From FEN-727 sp036508635 (lineage in GTDB: Bacteria > Actinomycetota > Geothermincolia > Fen-727 > Anoxymicrobiaceae): a stretch of 25,948 nt of DNA. The position numbers were made by a program, and so were the translations under genes. The notes beneath the pieces are model-generated. The model did no database searches, was not told where the DNA came from, and saw only the letters and a list, made by a program, of their open reading frames with translations. This document shows, piece by piece, positions 7,086-14,827 of this stretch (its first letter is position 1; the number at the start of each line of letters is the position of its first letter). The stretch is taken from assembly GCA_036508635.1 (NCBI GenBank), contig DATCGY010000224.1, positions 1-25,948 on the forward strand, in the 5' to 3' direction.

Positions 7086-8723
7086 TCATCCTTTACGGCC
7101 GAAACGTGCCTTCAGCCATTCGAAATGCTCTATGTTTTCGGCTGGTATCTTTTTCGGGTCCGGCTCTTTTTCGTCTGTATACAGGCCGGTGTCGGAAACA
7201 CCGTTGGGATCGAACGCCCGGGATATCTCTTTCTGCCATCGGTTAAAGTTCCCGGCGAGCGGGCTCATCGCGGCCCGCGTCACCGGCTCGAACGCGGCGA
7301 GCGGGACGTTGCACTGCTCGATCGCGGCGAGCGTCGTATCAAAACCGAGAGGTTCCAGTGACTCCAGGTGCTCGAGGTTTCGCTGGTCGTACAGGTAGAT
7401 GGTCTCGCAGTGGCCGAACAGGTTGTTCTCGTAAGTGATCATGTACGGGTTGTCGCTGCCGTCATCCAGGAGGCCGCCGGACTGTATGTACCTCTTCTTC
7501 GCCTTTTCCATGGTGGAGCACCAGTCCGTCTGGGTCGTCAGCGCCTCGTTCCCATCGAGGTTAGTCGCGAACATGTTGCCCGAGCGGAAGACCGTGCCAA
7601 AGATGGTGCACCGGAGCAGGTTCATACCCATCATATCTGCCGCCGGCGGGATGTTGTTCAACTTCATCGCCATCCCACCGCAATCCCGCACTATCTGGTT
7701 CAGCATCTCCTCCTGGTATGCGAGCTCACGCTTCGAGCTGCCGACCAGGAGGATCATGAACGGGTACGCCATCGTCTTGTCCAGGAGGTCCATGATGGTG
7801 CGGCGCTTTACGAGCTTCTTAAAGAGATGCGGCATGAGGAGCAAGACGAATTCGCTCGTGACCATGCGCACGAACATGTACCCGATCTCCGCCTCCCCGA
7901 TGCGGTAAGCGGCCTCGATGAAGTCCTCCTCCTTGCTGAACTGGCAGTTGTAAAACAGCGAACAGTCGGGAAACCCTCCCGTCGAGTCGAGGATGAGACC
8001 CTCGGAGTCAATCTCCTCAGGCCCCGGCCAGTTGAACAGCTTCAGGGCGGCCTTGGTAAAGACACCGAACCCGCCGAACGCCCCGGACGTTCCCCTCACG
8101 ATCCCCCTCAGGGAAGGCCCGGGCCCGTCTCCGCAGAACCAGCCGGCGTCCGACCCCGGCGTGCCGAGACGCAACAGCTCTCCGTTCGGCAGCACCCATT
8201 CGACACCGAGAAGGTTGCGTGAGCTCGTGCTCATGTAGATGCTGTCGTTTCCGCAGCCGTGCATAGACGTTGCCCCGGCGAGTGGCGAGCAGTGTGGCCC
8301 GGCGCCGACGATGTGCGTGTTCAGGCCATGCTTCCAGACCTCTGCCTGGAGCTCACCACCGCACACGTACGGCTCGACGACCGCAATCATGTTCTTCTCG
8401 TCGATGTCGATTATGCGGTTCATCCGCCGCAGGTCTATCTGCACCACGTTGTCGTAAGTCGGGCCGTTCTGCGCGCCCCAGCCGGTCGACAACGCCTTGA
8501 ACTTCAACCCGTGCTCGTTGCACGCGCGGACCACTCCCTGAACCTCCTCAGCGGAGCCGGGCAGAACAACCGTGATGGGGCGCTGGACCCAGAGGTCGGT
8601 GCTCATGTTCAGGAACGGCTGCCAGCAATACGAGTCGAGCATCGCGGGCTCGCGACAGGCGTTCTCCTCGCCGACGGCTTCCTCGAGGGCGCGGTAGGCT
8701 TCGTCGGATATGGTCATTGCCAT
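7086..8723 (-). CDS. FAD-binding oxidase, vanillyl-alcohol-oxidase/GlcD family
   Basis: A 545-aa flavoprotein of the VAO/PCMH superfamily. An N-terminal FAD-binding domain (about residues 30-250) shows VVLPGSAEEVQGVVRACNEHG, ALSTGWGAQNG, VVEPYVCGGELQ, GAGPHCSPLAGATSMHGCG and GIVRGTSGAFGGFGVFTKAAL, the last being the pyrophosphate-contacting turn. The C-terminal substrate domain is long and ends in FDPNGVSDTGLY. Relatives oxidise alpha-hydroxy acids (GlcD, D-lactate) or p-substituted phenols; the substrate here is unknown. ATG 8723 has an excellent GGAGGAGGAG site five bases upstream and overlaps the stop of the Fe-S gene by junction (8726). It is the last gene of the corrinoid operon and may be the catalytic subunit of a complex with the preceding two proteins. 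Confidence 0.88.
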   Translation of the reverse strand: MAMTISDEAYRALEEAVGEENACREPAMLDSYCWQPFLNMSTDLWVQRPITVVLPGSAEEVQGVVRACNEHGLKFKALSTGWGAQNGPTYDNVVQIDLRRMNRIIDIDEKNMIAVVEPYVCGGELQAEVWKHGLNTHIVGAGPHCSPLAGATSMHGCGNDSIYMSTSSRNLLGVEWVLPNGELLRLGTPGSDAGWFCGDGPGPSLRGIVRGTSGAFGGFGVFTKAALKLFNWPGPEEIDSEGLILDSTGGFPDCSLFYNCQFSKEEDFIEAAYRIGEAEIGYMFVRMVTSEFVLLLMPHLFKKLVKRRTIMDLLDKTMAYPFMILLVGSSKRELAYQEEMLNQIVRDCGGMAMKLNNIPPAADMMGMNLLRCTIFGTVFRSGNMFATNLDGNEALTTQTDWCSTMEKAKKRYIQSGGLLDDGSDNPYMITYENNLFGHCETIYLYDQRNLEHLESLEPLGFDTTLAAIEQCNVPLAAFEPVTRAAMSPLAGNFNRWQKEISRAFDPNGVSDTGLYTDEKEPDPKKIPAENIEHFEWLKARFGRKG

Positions 8724-8725
8724 GT

Positions 8726-10000
8726 CTACTCCTCCTCCTCGAGCCCGGCCGCGCGGGCGACAACGTCCACGACGTCGAGTATCTTGAGCTCGAAACCGTT
8801 CTCGCCCACAGCATCCATGAAAACCCTCTCGCACCAGGGGCACGCGGTGACGATCGCTGATGCTCCGGTGGAGGCGGCCTCTTCGAGGCGCTCGCGCGCG
8901 GTCCATATGGCGAACTCAGGAAATGCGTCATAGACGCCACCACCGGCGCCGCAGCACCAGGAGTATTCCTTAATCCTCTCCATCTCGACCAGTTCCAGCC
9001 CGGGCACCGCACACAGGACCCGGCGCGGCTCCTCGTAGACCCCGAACCTGCCGGTCCGGCTCTGGCTTCGCAGGCGATCTCTCTTGTCGCCTTTCCAGGC
9101 GCCGAGGAAAGGCTCGCTCATCCTGCCGAGGTGGCACGGGTCGTGATACGTGACGCGCATGCCGATGGGGTTCGCCAGCTTCAGCTTTCCTTCAGAGATG
9201 AGCACGTCCAGGAGCTGAACCATGTGGACGGGCTCGGCCCCGAGCTCGATGCCCATCAACGGGTAAAGGTAATTGAACGCCGCAAATCCGTCTGAGCACG
9301 GCGTCAACAGGTACCGCGCACCGGACGCCTTGACCCGTGCCGCCAGGTCGTCGGCGAAGTTCCGCGCCTCGCCCTGGTACCCGAGCTCGAACGCCCGGCC
9401 TCCACAGCATGACTCCTCGGCGCCGGCGGTTCCGATGTCGAGGCCCGCCTCCTGCAGAAGTCTTACGGCGCGCCTGACGCTACCCCTCAGCTCAGGGTCA
9501 TAGCTGAACCGGCATCCGACGTGGAGCATCACGTCGACCTTCTCTTTGTTGATGTCTTTCAGGTCGAGGCCCGCGGCCCACGCTCCACGCTCGGCCTTGG
9601 GCTCGCCCAGCATGTTGTTCTCGCGCTTGAGGGCGTCGAGGGTCATCATGTGCTCGACCATGAACTGCCCGGACTCGACGCACTCGGCCCTGAGCTCGAG
9701 CAGCACCTCGGTAATATCGATTATCTCCCTGTACGATTTGCAGGCGGTGTCACAGGCGCCACACATCTGGCACGAGTAGAGTACCTCCGACACTTTCTCG
9801 GTCAGCTCGCTGCGGCCTTCAAGGACGGAGAGCCCCATGTTCATCCGACCGGACCCCGAAAAGGAATGGAAGTTGAAGCGGCTTATGGAGGGACAGTTCC
9901 TGGAGAACCGGTGGCTCTTCATGTGGTTGAACGGAACCCACTTGCACGATGAGCACCGCACGCACCCGCGCATATCTTCGCGGTAATCAGCTACGGACAA
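8726..10000 (-). CDS. Fe-S oxidoreductase with two CCG domains (GlcF/HdrD-like)
   Basis: A 424-aa electron-transfer protein. The N-terminus carries two cysteine groups. The first is unusual: Cys13, Cys16 and Cys19, then Cys36 before Pro. The second is a standard ferredoxin motif at Cys77, 80, 83 and 87 (CQMCGACDTAC). Two CCG domains follow: ESCCGGRAFELG, and HDPCHLGR with WCCGAGGG and TACPWCERVF. They are like those of HdrB/HdrD, GlpC and GlcF. It probably passes electrons from the flanking flavoproteins to a membrane or soluble acceptor. TTG 10000 is preferred as start because the near-perfect GGGGAGGTGA lies 5 nt upstream. This overlaps the preceding FAD gene by 14 nt. Alternatives are ATG 9973 and an upstream start at 10057. 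Confidence 0.9.
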   Translation of the reverse strand: MSVADYREDMRGCVRCSSCKWVPFNHMKSHRFSRNCPSISRFNFHSFSGSGRMNMGLSVLEGRSELTEKVSEVLYSCQMCGACDTACKSYREIIDITEVLLELRAECVESGQFMVEHMMTLDALKRENNMLGEPKAERGAWAAGLDLKDINKEKVDVMLHVGCRFSYDPELRGSVRRAVRLLQEAGLDIGTAGAEESCCGGRAFELGYQGEARNFADDLAARVKASGARYLLTPCSDGFAAFNYLYPLMGIELGAEPVHMVQLLDVLISEGKLKLANPIGMRVTYHDPCHLGRMSEPFLGAWKGDKRDRLRSQSRTGRFGVYEEPRRVLCAVPGLELVEMERIKEYSWCCGAGGGVYDAFPEFAIWTARERLEEAASTGASAIVTACPWCERVFMDAVGENGFELKILDVVDVVARAAGLEEEE

Positions 10001-11474
10001 CGGTCTCACCTCCCCTGAAGCAGAGCTTTCCCCTGTTGAGCACGTTGTCCGGGTCAAGCACCCCTTTCACTTTTTCCAGCGCCATGACCGTGTCGGGGCA
10101 ACGTGAGTAAGCTTCACCGACCCATGGTTCGTAAGGACGTGAGAAGAAAGCGCCCGCCCGGGCGATGACCGCTGCAGAGTCGTGGACCGCGTCGCTGGCA
10201 GCGGCGCGCAGGATATCGTCGCCGGGGTCGAAACAAATAAAGAACTCCAGGTGGCACGAGCGCCCCTGCTGTATCGGCTGCACGTATACGCCCATAGCGT
10301 CGTCGGCGAACCCGCGCCTGCCGATGATGCCACGCACGTTGTCGATGAGCTCGGGGCACCGGTCGAGCGTGGTCAGGCAGAACAGCTCACGGTAAGCGCC
10401 CGCGCGGGCACGTTTCCAGTACGGCTCCGGGCTCGACTTCGAAAGCAACCCGTCAGCTTCACCCGCGTATGCTCCCTGGATACCGTCGGACACCCGCAAC
10501 GAGAACTCCCGGGCAATGTCGTTGATGTCCGCTTCCTGGTACGCCACCTTCATATCGGGCAGGCAACGCTCGCAACCGGCAATCGCGAAGACCATCGTGA
10601 ACGGCGGATTATCCGAGGTATCACCTCGACCCAGTGCGGCCGACAGGGCAACGGCGTCGAGGAAAAGTATCTCGTCACCGAGCCTGCGCTTCATCAGTTC
10701 TCGTGCGAACCCGAGCATCTGCTCGAGCGACTCGGACTGGATGGAATGTACGTGTTTGATCACCGGCTCCAGCTCGAGCTTCACGGACGCCCACGTCACT
10801 ATGCCCATGGTGCCCTGTGACCCTTGCACGACGCGCACGAGGTCCGAGGAAGCGGGGCCCATCGGGTTCTTCTGGGCATTGCCCAGCGCCCACTGGTCCT
10901 CAAGCGACCCCGGGCCAGCGGCGGACCCGGTCCTGAACACATCTCCGGTGCCGAACACTATCTCGGTGCAGAGCAGCGGGTCCGTCATGTCGAAATGGTG
11001 CCTGGGTATCAATATCGGGTCGCGGTCAAGGAACGATGCGAGCACGGACTTTCCCGCCTTTGGGAGTAGCGGCATCGGCACACGCAGTCCGAGTGACCCG
11101 ACCTGTTCGGCCAGCGCCTCGAAGGTGACGCCGGGTTCGACTAGGGCAACCCTGTTCCGCCTGTCGACCCGGATGACCCGGTCCATCCCGGAGAGGTCCA
11201 CTATCACGCCCCATTCGGCCGGAAAGGAACCTCCTTTATGATGGGGAGCTTGCGAAGAGACCGGAACGAGGTTCAGCCCCTCCTTCCTTGCCAGGTCGAC
11301 CAGCGCCCTTACCTGTGCGGGGCTCGTGGGTTTGACGGCGCAGAGAATCTCACCGGGCGCCACCGGGTAATCAGCGGCAAGGTAACCGTTGAGAACCTCG
11401 CACGCTTCGTCAACCGCTTCTCCTCCCACGGCCGCGGACAGTCTATTCTTGAGTTCGTTGTCGAGCGGACTCAC
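9987..11474 (-). CDS. FAD-binding oxidase (GlcD/GlcE-like, PCMH fold)
   Basis: A 495-aa flavoprotein of the VAO/PCMH superfamily, distinct from the one at 7086. The FAD domain shows AVKPTSPAQVRALVDLARKEG, DLSGMDRVIRVD and ALVEPGVTFEALAEQV, then VRVVQGSQGTMGIVTWASVKL. The C-terminus ends with LDPDNVLNRGKL, typical of family members that close over FAD. The usual sugar/hydroxy-acid subgroup motif RGxG is not evident, and the loop reads SSQAPHHKGG instead. GTG 11474 follows GGAGGTGGCGCC, and its GTGA overlaps the TGA of the 134-aa gene (11471-11473). With the Fe-S protein and the second flavoprotein it could form a three-part complex like GlcD/GlcE/GlcF. The substrate is unknown. Confidence 0.88.
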   Translation of the reverse strand: MSPLDNELKNRLSAAVGGEAVDEACEVLNGYLAADYPVAPGEILCAVKPTSPAQVRALVDLARKEGLNLVPVSSQAPHHKGGSFPAEWGVIVDLSGMDRVIRVDRRNRVALVEPGVTFEALAEQVGSLGLRVPMPLLPKAGKSVLASFLDRDPILIPRHHFDMTDPLLCTEIVFGTGDVFRTGSAAGPGSLEDQWALGNAQKNPMGPASSDLVRVVQGSQGTMGIVTWASVKLELEPVIKHVHSIQSESLEQMLGFARELMKRRLGDEILFLDAVALSAALGRGDTSDNPPFTMVFAIAGCERCLPDMKVAYQEADINDIAREFSLRVSDGIQGAYAGEADGLLSKSSPEPYWKRARAGAYRELFCLTTLDRCPELIDNVRGIIGRRGFADDAMGVYVQPIQQGRSCHLEFFICFDPGDDILRAAASDAVHDSAAVIARAGAFFSRPYEPWVGEAYSRCPDTVMALEKVKGVLDPDNVLNRGKLCFRGGETVVRS

Positions 11475-11875
11475 GGCGCCACCTCCGTTCGGGAACGAGC
11501 TTCTCGCCTTAGAGCCTCAGCCGAGGGACGCTTCTCGAGGCTGCGGTCAACCACTCCACCCAGGGCGCGAGCCATTCCCGCGACCGCCCTGCGCCTGACC
11601 CCTGGCATGCCCAGGAGCTTCACTTGAAACGCTGTCATCCGCTCGTTTGCAGCGAGGCGCAGGAGAAGCGTCGAGCGCGACAGTATCCTCTCCATACGGT
11701 CGAGCGTCTCATCGCTCGCTCCGTCCATCATGATAATCAGGTCTTCCATGCAGAGGTTTCGCTCCGCCAGGACCTGGCCCAGCGCCTCTCCCGCGATGCC
11801 CGCCATCCTGTCAGTGAGTCCGTGGCGGTAGTTCATCTGCATGAAACGAAACGCTAGCTCCGGATCGAAAGCCAA
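11471..11875 (-). CDS. unrecognised 134-aa helical protein of the corrinoid operon
   Basis: I do not recognise this family. The protein is predicted to be nearly all alpha-helical, with no signal peptide, transmembrane segment or metal-binding cysteine cluster (one Cys only). Hydrophobic heptads appear in MEDLIIMMDGASDETLDRMERIL and in the Leu/Ala-rich LSRSTLLLRLAANERM. The tail after about residue 105 is basic. TTG 11875 is the likely start, since AAAGGAGG lies 6 nt upstream; the reading frame is open further upstream only because it overlaps the methyltransferase gene. It lies 28 nt after the methyltransferase and overlaps the next FAD gene by GTGA, so it is surely translated as part of this operon. 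An adaptor or assembly factor is one guess. Confidence 0.75.
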   Translation of the reverse strand: MAFDPELAFRFMQMNYRHGLTDRMAGIAGEALGQVLAERNLCMEDLIIMMDGASDETLDRMERILSRSTLLLRLAANERMTAFQVKLLGMPGVRRRAVAGMARALGGVVDRSLEKRPSAEALRREARSRTEVAP

Positions 11876-11903
11876 CCGGGGCCTCCTTTCGAGTAGTGAC
11901 AGG

Positions 11904-12725
11904 TCAAGCGGTCCCCTGCTTAAGGCGGGCGCGGTAATCCCGCAGGAACCGCACCCCCCGGGCGTCTTTTCCCACCAGCGCGTCGGCCGCGAGAATGGAC
12001 TGTGTAATGCCTTCTTCGAGCGGGTTGACGATCGCGGCGGAAAGACCGGACAGGATCGCCATAGCCAGAAAAGAGGCGTGAATGGTATTCCTCGACGGCA
12101 TCCCGAAGCTGATGTTGGAGACCCCCAGGACCGACCCCGCGCCAAGCTCCGCCGACGCCATTTCTATGCATTCCAGGGTGACGAGGGCGGAGCCGGGGTC
12201 TGTGGCAACGGGTATGGTCAGGAAGTCGAACATGAGGCGCTCAGGCGGAATGCCGTAGCCGCCCGCCCTCTCGAGGATACGACTTGCGATCTCGAGGCGC
12301 CCGTTTGTATCGGACGGGATTCCGGCATGGTCCTTTGCCATGCCTATCACAGATGCGCCGGTTAGAGCCGCCGCTTCAAGAACGGGGTCCATGGATTCTT
12401 TGTCGCCGGTGACGGAGTTTACCAGCGTGCCGGCAGGGAGCTTGGTAACTACCGCCGCCAGTGCAAGCGGGTCCGAAGAGTCGATGCACACTGGGAGGCC
12501 CGTCGCCTCCGAGACCTCGGTTGCCGCTCGGAGCAGCAGTTCGCCCTCGTCAATACCCGGTATCCCGACGTTGATATCGATGATGTCGGCACCGGCATCC
12601 GCCTGGCGCCGCGCGTCGGCGAGTACGATATCCAGGCGACCTTCCATGAGCTCACTCGCGAGTTTCTTTCGACCGGTAGGGTTTATGCGCTCCCCGATCA
12701 CCAGCGTATGTCTTACGTCGTTCAA
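11904..12725 (-). CDS. methyltetrahydrofolate:corrinoid methyltransferase (MeTr/pterin-binding)
   Basis: A 273-aa TIM-barrel pterin-binding enzyme like AcsE/MtvA. It moves a methyl group between a corrinoid protein and tetrahydrofolate. Motifs are GERINPTGR (11-19), DIIDINVG (47-54), CIDSSD (80-85), NSVTGD (103-108), MAKDHAG (129-135) and SNISFGMP (203-210). The Asn of SNISFG corresponds to the pterin N5-contacting Asn of characterised MeTr. Length matches MeTr (about 260-270), not MetH or dihydropteroate synthase. TTG 12725 is the likely start, placed after a GGGGGG run and 16 nt past the stop of the upstream corrinoid protein. Together with two corrinoid proteins it is the tetrahydrofolate side of a methyl-transfer pathway; a substrate-specific methyltransferase I is missing here. 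Confidence 0.93.
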   Translation of the reverse strand: MNDVRHTLVIGERINPTGRKKLASELMEGRLDIVLADARRQADAGADIIDINVGIPGIDEGELLLRAATEVSEATGLPVCIDSSDPLALAAVVTKLPAGTLVNSVTGDKESMDPVLEAAALTGASVIGMAKDHAGIPSDTNGRLEIASRILERAGGYGIPPERLMFDFLTIPVATDPGSALVTLECIEMASAELGAGSVLGVSNISFGMPSRNTIHASFLAMAILSGLSAAIVNPLEEGITQSILAADALVGKDARGVRFLRDYRARLKQGTA

Positions 12726-12741
12726 TACAGCCCCCCGCGCC

Positions 12742-13386
12742 TCATACGCTCTCGACCGAGGCCGTATCGCCAAGGTACCGCTCCACCAGGCGAAGGGCCT
12801 GGGTCGGATCCGCACCCCACGCGTCCGCGCAGGCATACTGGCAGACGGTATCATTGACCGGCCCTCCGCCGATGATGATCTTGACCTGGTCCCTCATCCC
12901 GGCCTCCTCGAACGCCTGGGTCGTTTCTTTCATGGAGTCGAAGGCGACCGTCAGGAGGCCCGAAAGACCAACGAGCCCGGCGCCCGTCTCGCGAGCTTTC
13001 GCCACGAAAGCGGCGGGAGGCTGGTCGACACCGATATCATGCACGTCGTATCCGGTGCATTTGAGTATGGTAGACACGATGTTCTTGCCTATGTCGTGTA
13101 TGTCGCCCGCGACCGTCCCGATGACGACGGGCTTACCCTTGGCCTGTCCCTCGCTGGCCAGGCGAGGTGTAATCAGGTTAACCGCCTCGTTGAATATCTC
13201 GGCCGACATAATGAGCTCTGGCAGGAAGTATTCTTTTGCTTCGAACCTTTCCCCCACCTCTGCCATCCCCGCGCGCAACTGGTCGATGAGCGCGAGGGGT
13301 TCGATACCGCTATCCAGGGCGGCCGATACCGCGGCAAGCGTCTTTTCTTCCTCGATGCCGGCAATAAGTGCGGCTACGTCTTCCAA
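12742..13386 (-). CDS. corrinoid (B12-binding) methyl-carrier protein, copy 1
   Basis: A 214-aa corrinoid protein of the MtaC/MttC/MtvC type. The N-terminal four-helix cap domain (about 1-75, with EYFLPELIMSAEIF) covers the cofactor. The Rossmann-like B12 domain follows, with the His-on motif D95-x-H97-x-x-G100 (GDIHDIGKNI), the conserved GLSGLLTVAF and the IIIGGG loop. It carries the methyl group on cobalt between a demethylase and the methyl-THF enzyme downstream. TTG 13386 starts directly after AAGGGGA and overlaps the upstream corrinoid gene's stop (13388) to within a base, giving a length typical for the family. The open frame extends to 13485, but that extension lies inside the neighbouring gene. 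Confidence 0.93.
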   Translation of the reverse strand: MEDVAALIAGIEEEKTLAAVSAALDSGIEPLALIDQLRAGMAEVGERFEAKEYFLPELIMSAEIFNEAVNLITPRLASEGQAKGKPVVIGTVAGDIHDIGKNIVSTILKCTGYDVHDIGVDQPPAAFVAKARETGAGLVGLSGLLTVAFDSMKETTQAFEEAGMRDQVKIIIGGGPVNDTVCQYACADAWGADPTQALRLVERYLGDTASVESV

Positions 13387-13387
13387 C

Positions 13388-14032
13388 TCACTTCCCCTTT
13401 CCTGAGAACTCTCTCGCAAAACGTACGGCGTCGAGCGCGTCGTGGCTCCAACGATCAGCTCCGGCAAACCTGCGGAGCTTCTCACACGACGCGCCGCCGC
13501 CCAACATGACCTTGACCGAATCCCTCAAACCCGCGCGCTCCAGTGCGCGGACCGCCTCCTGGACGGGCTCGAACGCCACGGTGAGCAAGACGCTCATGCT
13601 GACTACCGATGGCCTGTGCACGCGCACGGCCTCGGCGAACATCGCTGGCGGCACGCTCACGCCAAGATCGACCACCTCGAAACCGTGGCACCGCAGGAGC
13701 GTCGAGATGATGTCCTTGCCGATGTCATGGACATCGCCGAGGGGGACGCCCAGGACGACCTTGGGCGCCTCGCTGCCCCCCTTCGGCTCGAAACACCCGG
13801 CCATGTTGAGTATTTCCATGACACCTTTAAAAATCTCGCCTGACATGATGAGCGCACTGAGGAAATACTCCTTGCGTGCGTACAGGTCACCGACGACATC
13901 GAGACCCCCGCGGCAAACCTCTATTATGTGAATCGGCTCGACGCCCGAGGCCAGCATCTCAGATGCGAGGTGGAGCGCCTCTTTCTCGTCGAGCTCCGCG
14001 ACCGCGTTCTTGAATCTCTCGTCAGCGTTCAT
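13388..14032 (-). CDS. corrinoid (B12-binding) methyl-carrier protein, copy 2
   Basis: A second 214-aa corrinoid protein, paralogous to the gene just downstream. The cap domain contains EYFLSALIMSGEIF, and the cobalt-ligand motif D100-x-H102-x-x-G105 is intact (GDVHDIGKDI), followed by SVLLTVAFEPV and VMLGGG. The two copies share the same layout and much of the cap sequence but differ clearly elsewhere, so this is an old duplication rather than a recent one. Two carriers may serve two different methyltransferases or two substrates. The ATG at 14032 has GAGGTGGGG upstream and follows the regulator stop by 12 nt. It is the first enzyme gene of the operon. Confidence 0.93.
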   Translation of the reverse strand: MNADERFKNAVAELDEKEALHLASEMLASGVEPIHIIEVCRGGLDVVGDLYARKEYFLSALIMSGEIFKGVMEILNMAGCFEPKGGSEAPKVVLGVPLGDVHDIGKDIISTLLRCHGFEVVDLGVSVPPAMFAEAVRVHRPSVVSMSVLLTVAFEPVQEAVRALERAGLRDSVKVMLGGGASCEKLRRFAGADRWSHDALDAVRFAREFSGKGK

Positions 14033-14044
14033 CGCCGCCCCACC

Positions 14045-14797
14045 TCACAGACCCCTGTCGAGGGAGCTGAAGCTGAATTTGTCGCCCCTGTAGATGTGCC
14101 ATCCCCACGCTACTCGCCTGGCGTTCGCGGCGTAGATCTCCTGCTCCATGCAGAAGGCGGGCAAGCCCTCACTGCTATTGAGGAGCCGGGCCTCCCGCTC
14201 GTTCAGAACAGTCGCGGTAAGACGAAGGTCGGCCCTCACGGGGGACATGTCCGGGCTGCGCTCGAAAAGCGATGCCGGATCGCCGTGCCCCAGTTCGGCC
14301 TCGAGCAGAGGCTGCTGCCGGTCGTACAGGAGATACTTGCGGTCGAACACGAGGGGCTCACCCGCTTCCTCGAGCACTCTCTCTATGTAGAGCACGTTCT
14401 GGCTTTTCCTCAGGTTAAGCATAGAGGCGGCTTTTCTGCCGGCGGGAACGACTTTGACGCCGAGCAGCGTGACCTCGTAGCGGGAATCCGCGGAGCGCAT
14501 CTCCTCGTAGAAATCGGGAATGAGGAAGACGCCCCCTTCGGTGCGGGGGTTTATCACGAAAGTTCCGCGCCCCCGCTCGCCTCTGACCAGACCCCTCTCG
14601 GAGAGCGCACCGATCGCACGCCTCACGGTCATCCGAGAGAGGCCCCAGTCGCAGCAGAGCTCGCTCTCGGTCGGGATACGAGTACCGGCCTTCAGCTCGC
14701 CGGACAGGATGCGCTCCTCCAGGGAGCGAGCGAGCTGGAGATAGGCAGGCACGTACGAATCCAACTCGACTGTATGTATCGGAGCGCGTTCAGCCAT
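14045..14797 (-). CDS. GntR family regulator, HutC subfamily with UTRA domain
   Basis: A 250-aa repressor-type regulator. The winged helix-turn-helix (VPAYLQLARSLEERI, then GELKAGTRIPTESEL, RMTVRRAIGAL, GRGTFV) occupies roughly residues 16-85. The C-terminal UTRA effector-binding domain (about 100-245) has NLRKSQNVLYIERVL, GEPLVFDRKYL and a distal RVAWGWHIYRGDKF. HutC-type regulators bind small ligands and release palindromes related to TGTATATACA; exactly such a site overlaps this gene's promoter. Two starts are possible, ATG 14827 and ATG 14797. The mapped promoter would leave only about five bases before 14827, so 14797 is preferred, with a weak GGGCGG site. It probably controls itself and the whole corrinoid operon. 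Confidence 0.9.
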   Translation of the reverse strand: MAERAPIHTVELDSYVPAYLQLARSLEERILSGELKAGTRIPTESELCCDWGLSRMTVRRAIGALSERGLVRGERGRGTFVINPRTEGGVFLIPDFYEEMRSADSRYEVTLLGVKVVPAGRKAASMLNLRKSQNVLYIERVLEEAGEPLVFDRKYLLYDRQQPLLEAELGHGDPASLFERSPDMSPVRADLRLTATVLNEREARLLNSSEGLPAFCMEQEIYAANARRVAWGWHIYRGDKFSFSSLDRGL

Positions 14798-14827
14798 CAA
14801 AACCGCCCGTCGATAGTTGTCAAACAT

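Noticed and set aside
7368..8222. Long plus-strand open frame over the FAD oxidase
   Set aside because: Antisense shadow of a well-supported gene; its protein is rich in Arg, Val and His with no domain pattern.
11471..12145. Longer reading of the 134-aa protein (224 codons)
   Set aside because: The extra N-terminal part lies inside the methyltransferase gene; a strong Shine-Dalgarno sequence supports the TTG at 11875.
12340..13509. 389-codon plus-strand open frame over the corrinoid and methyltransferase genes
   Set aside because: The opposite strand encodes intact corrinoid and MeTr motifs; this frame has none.
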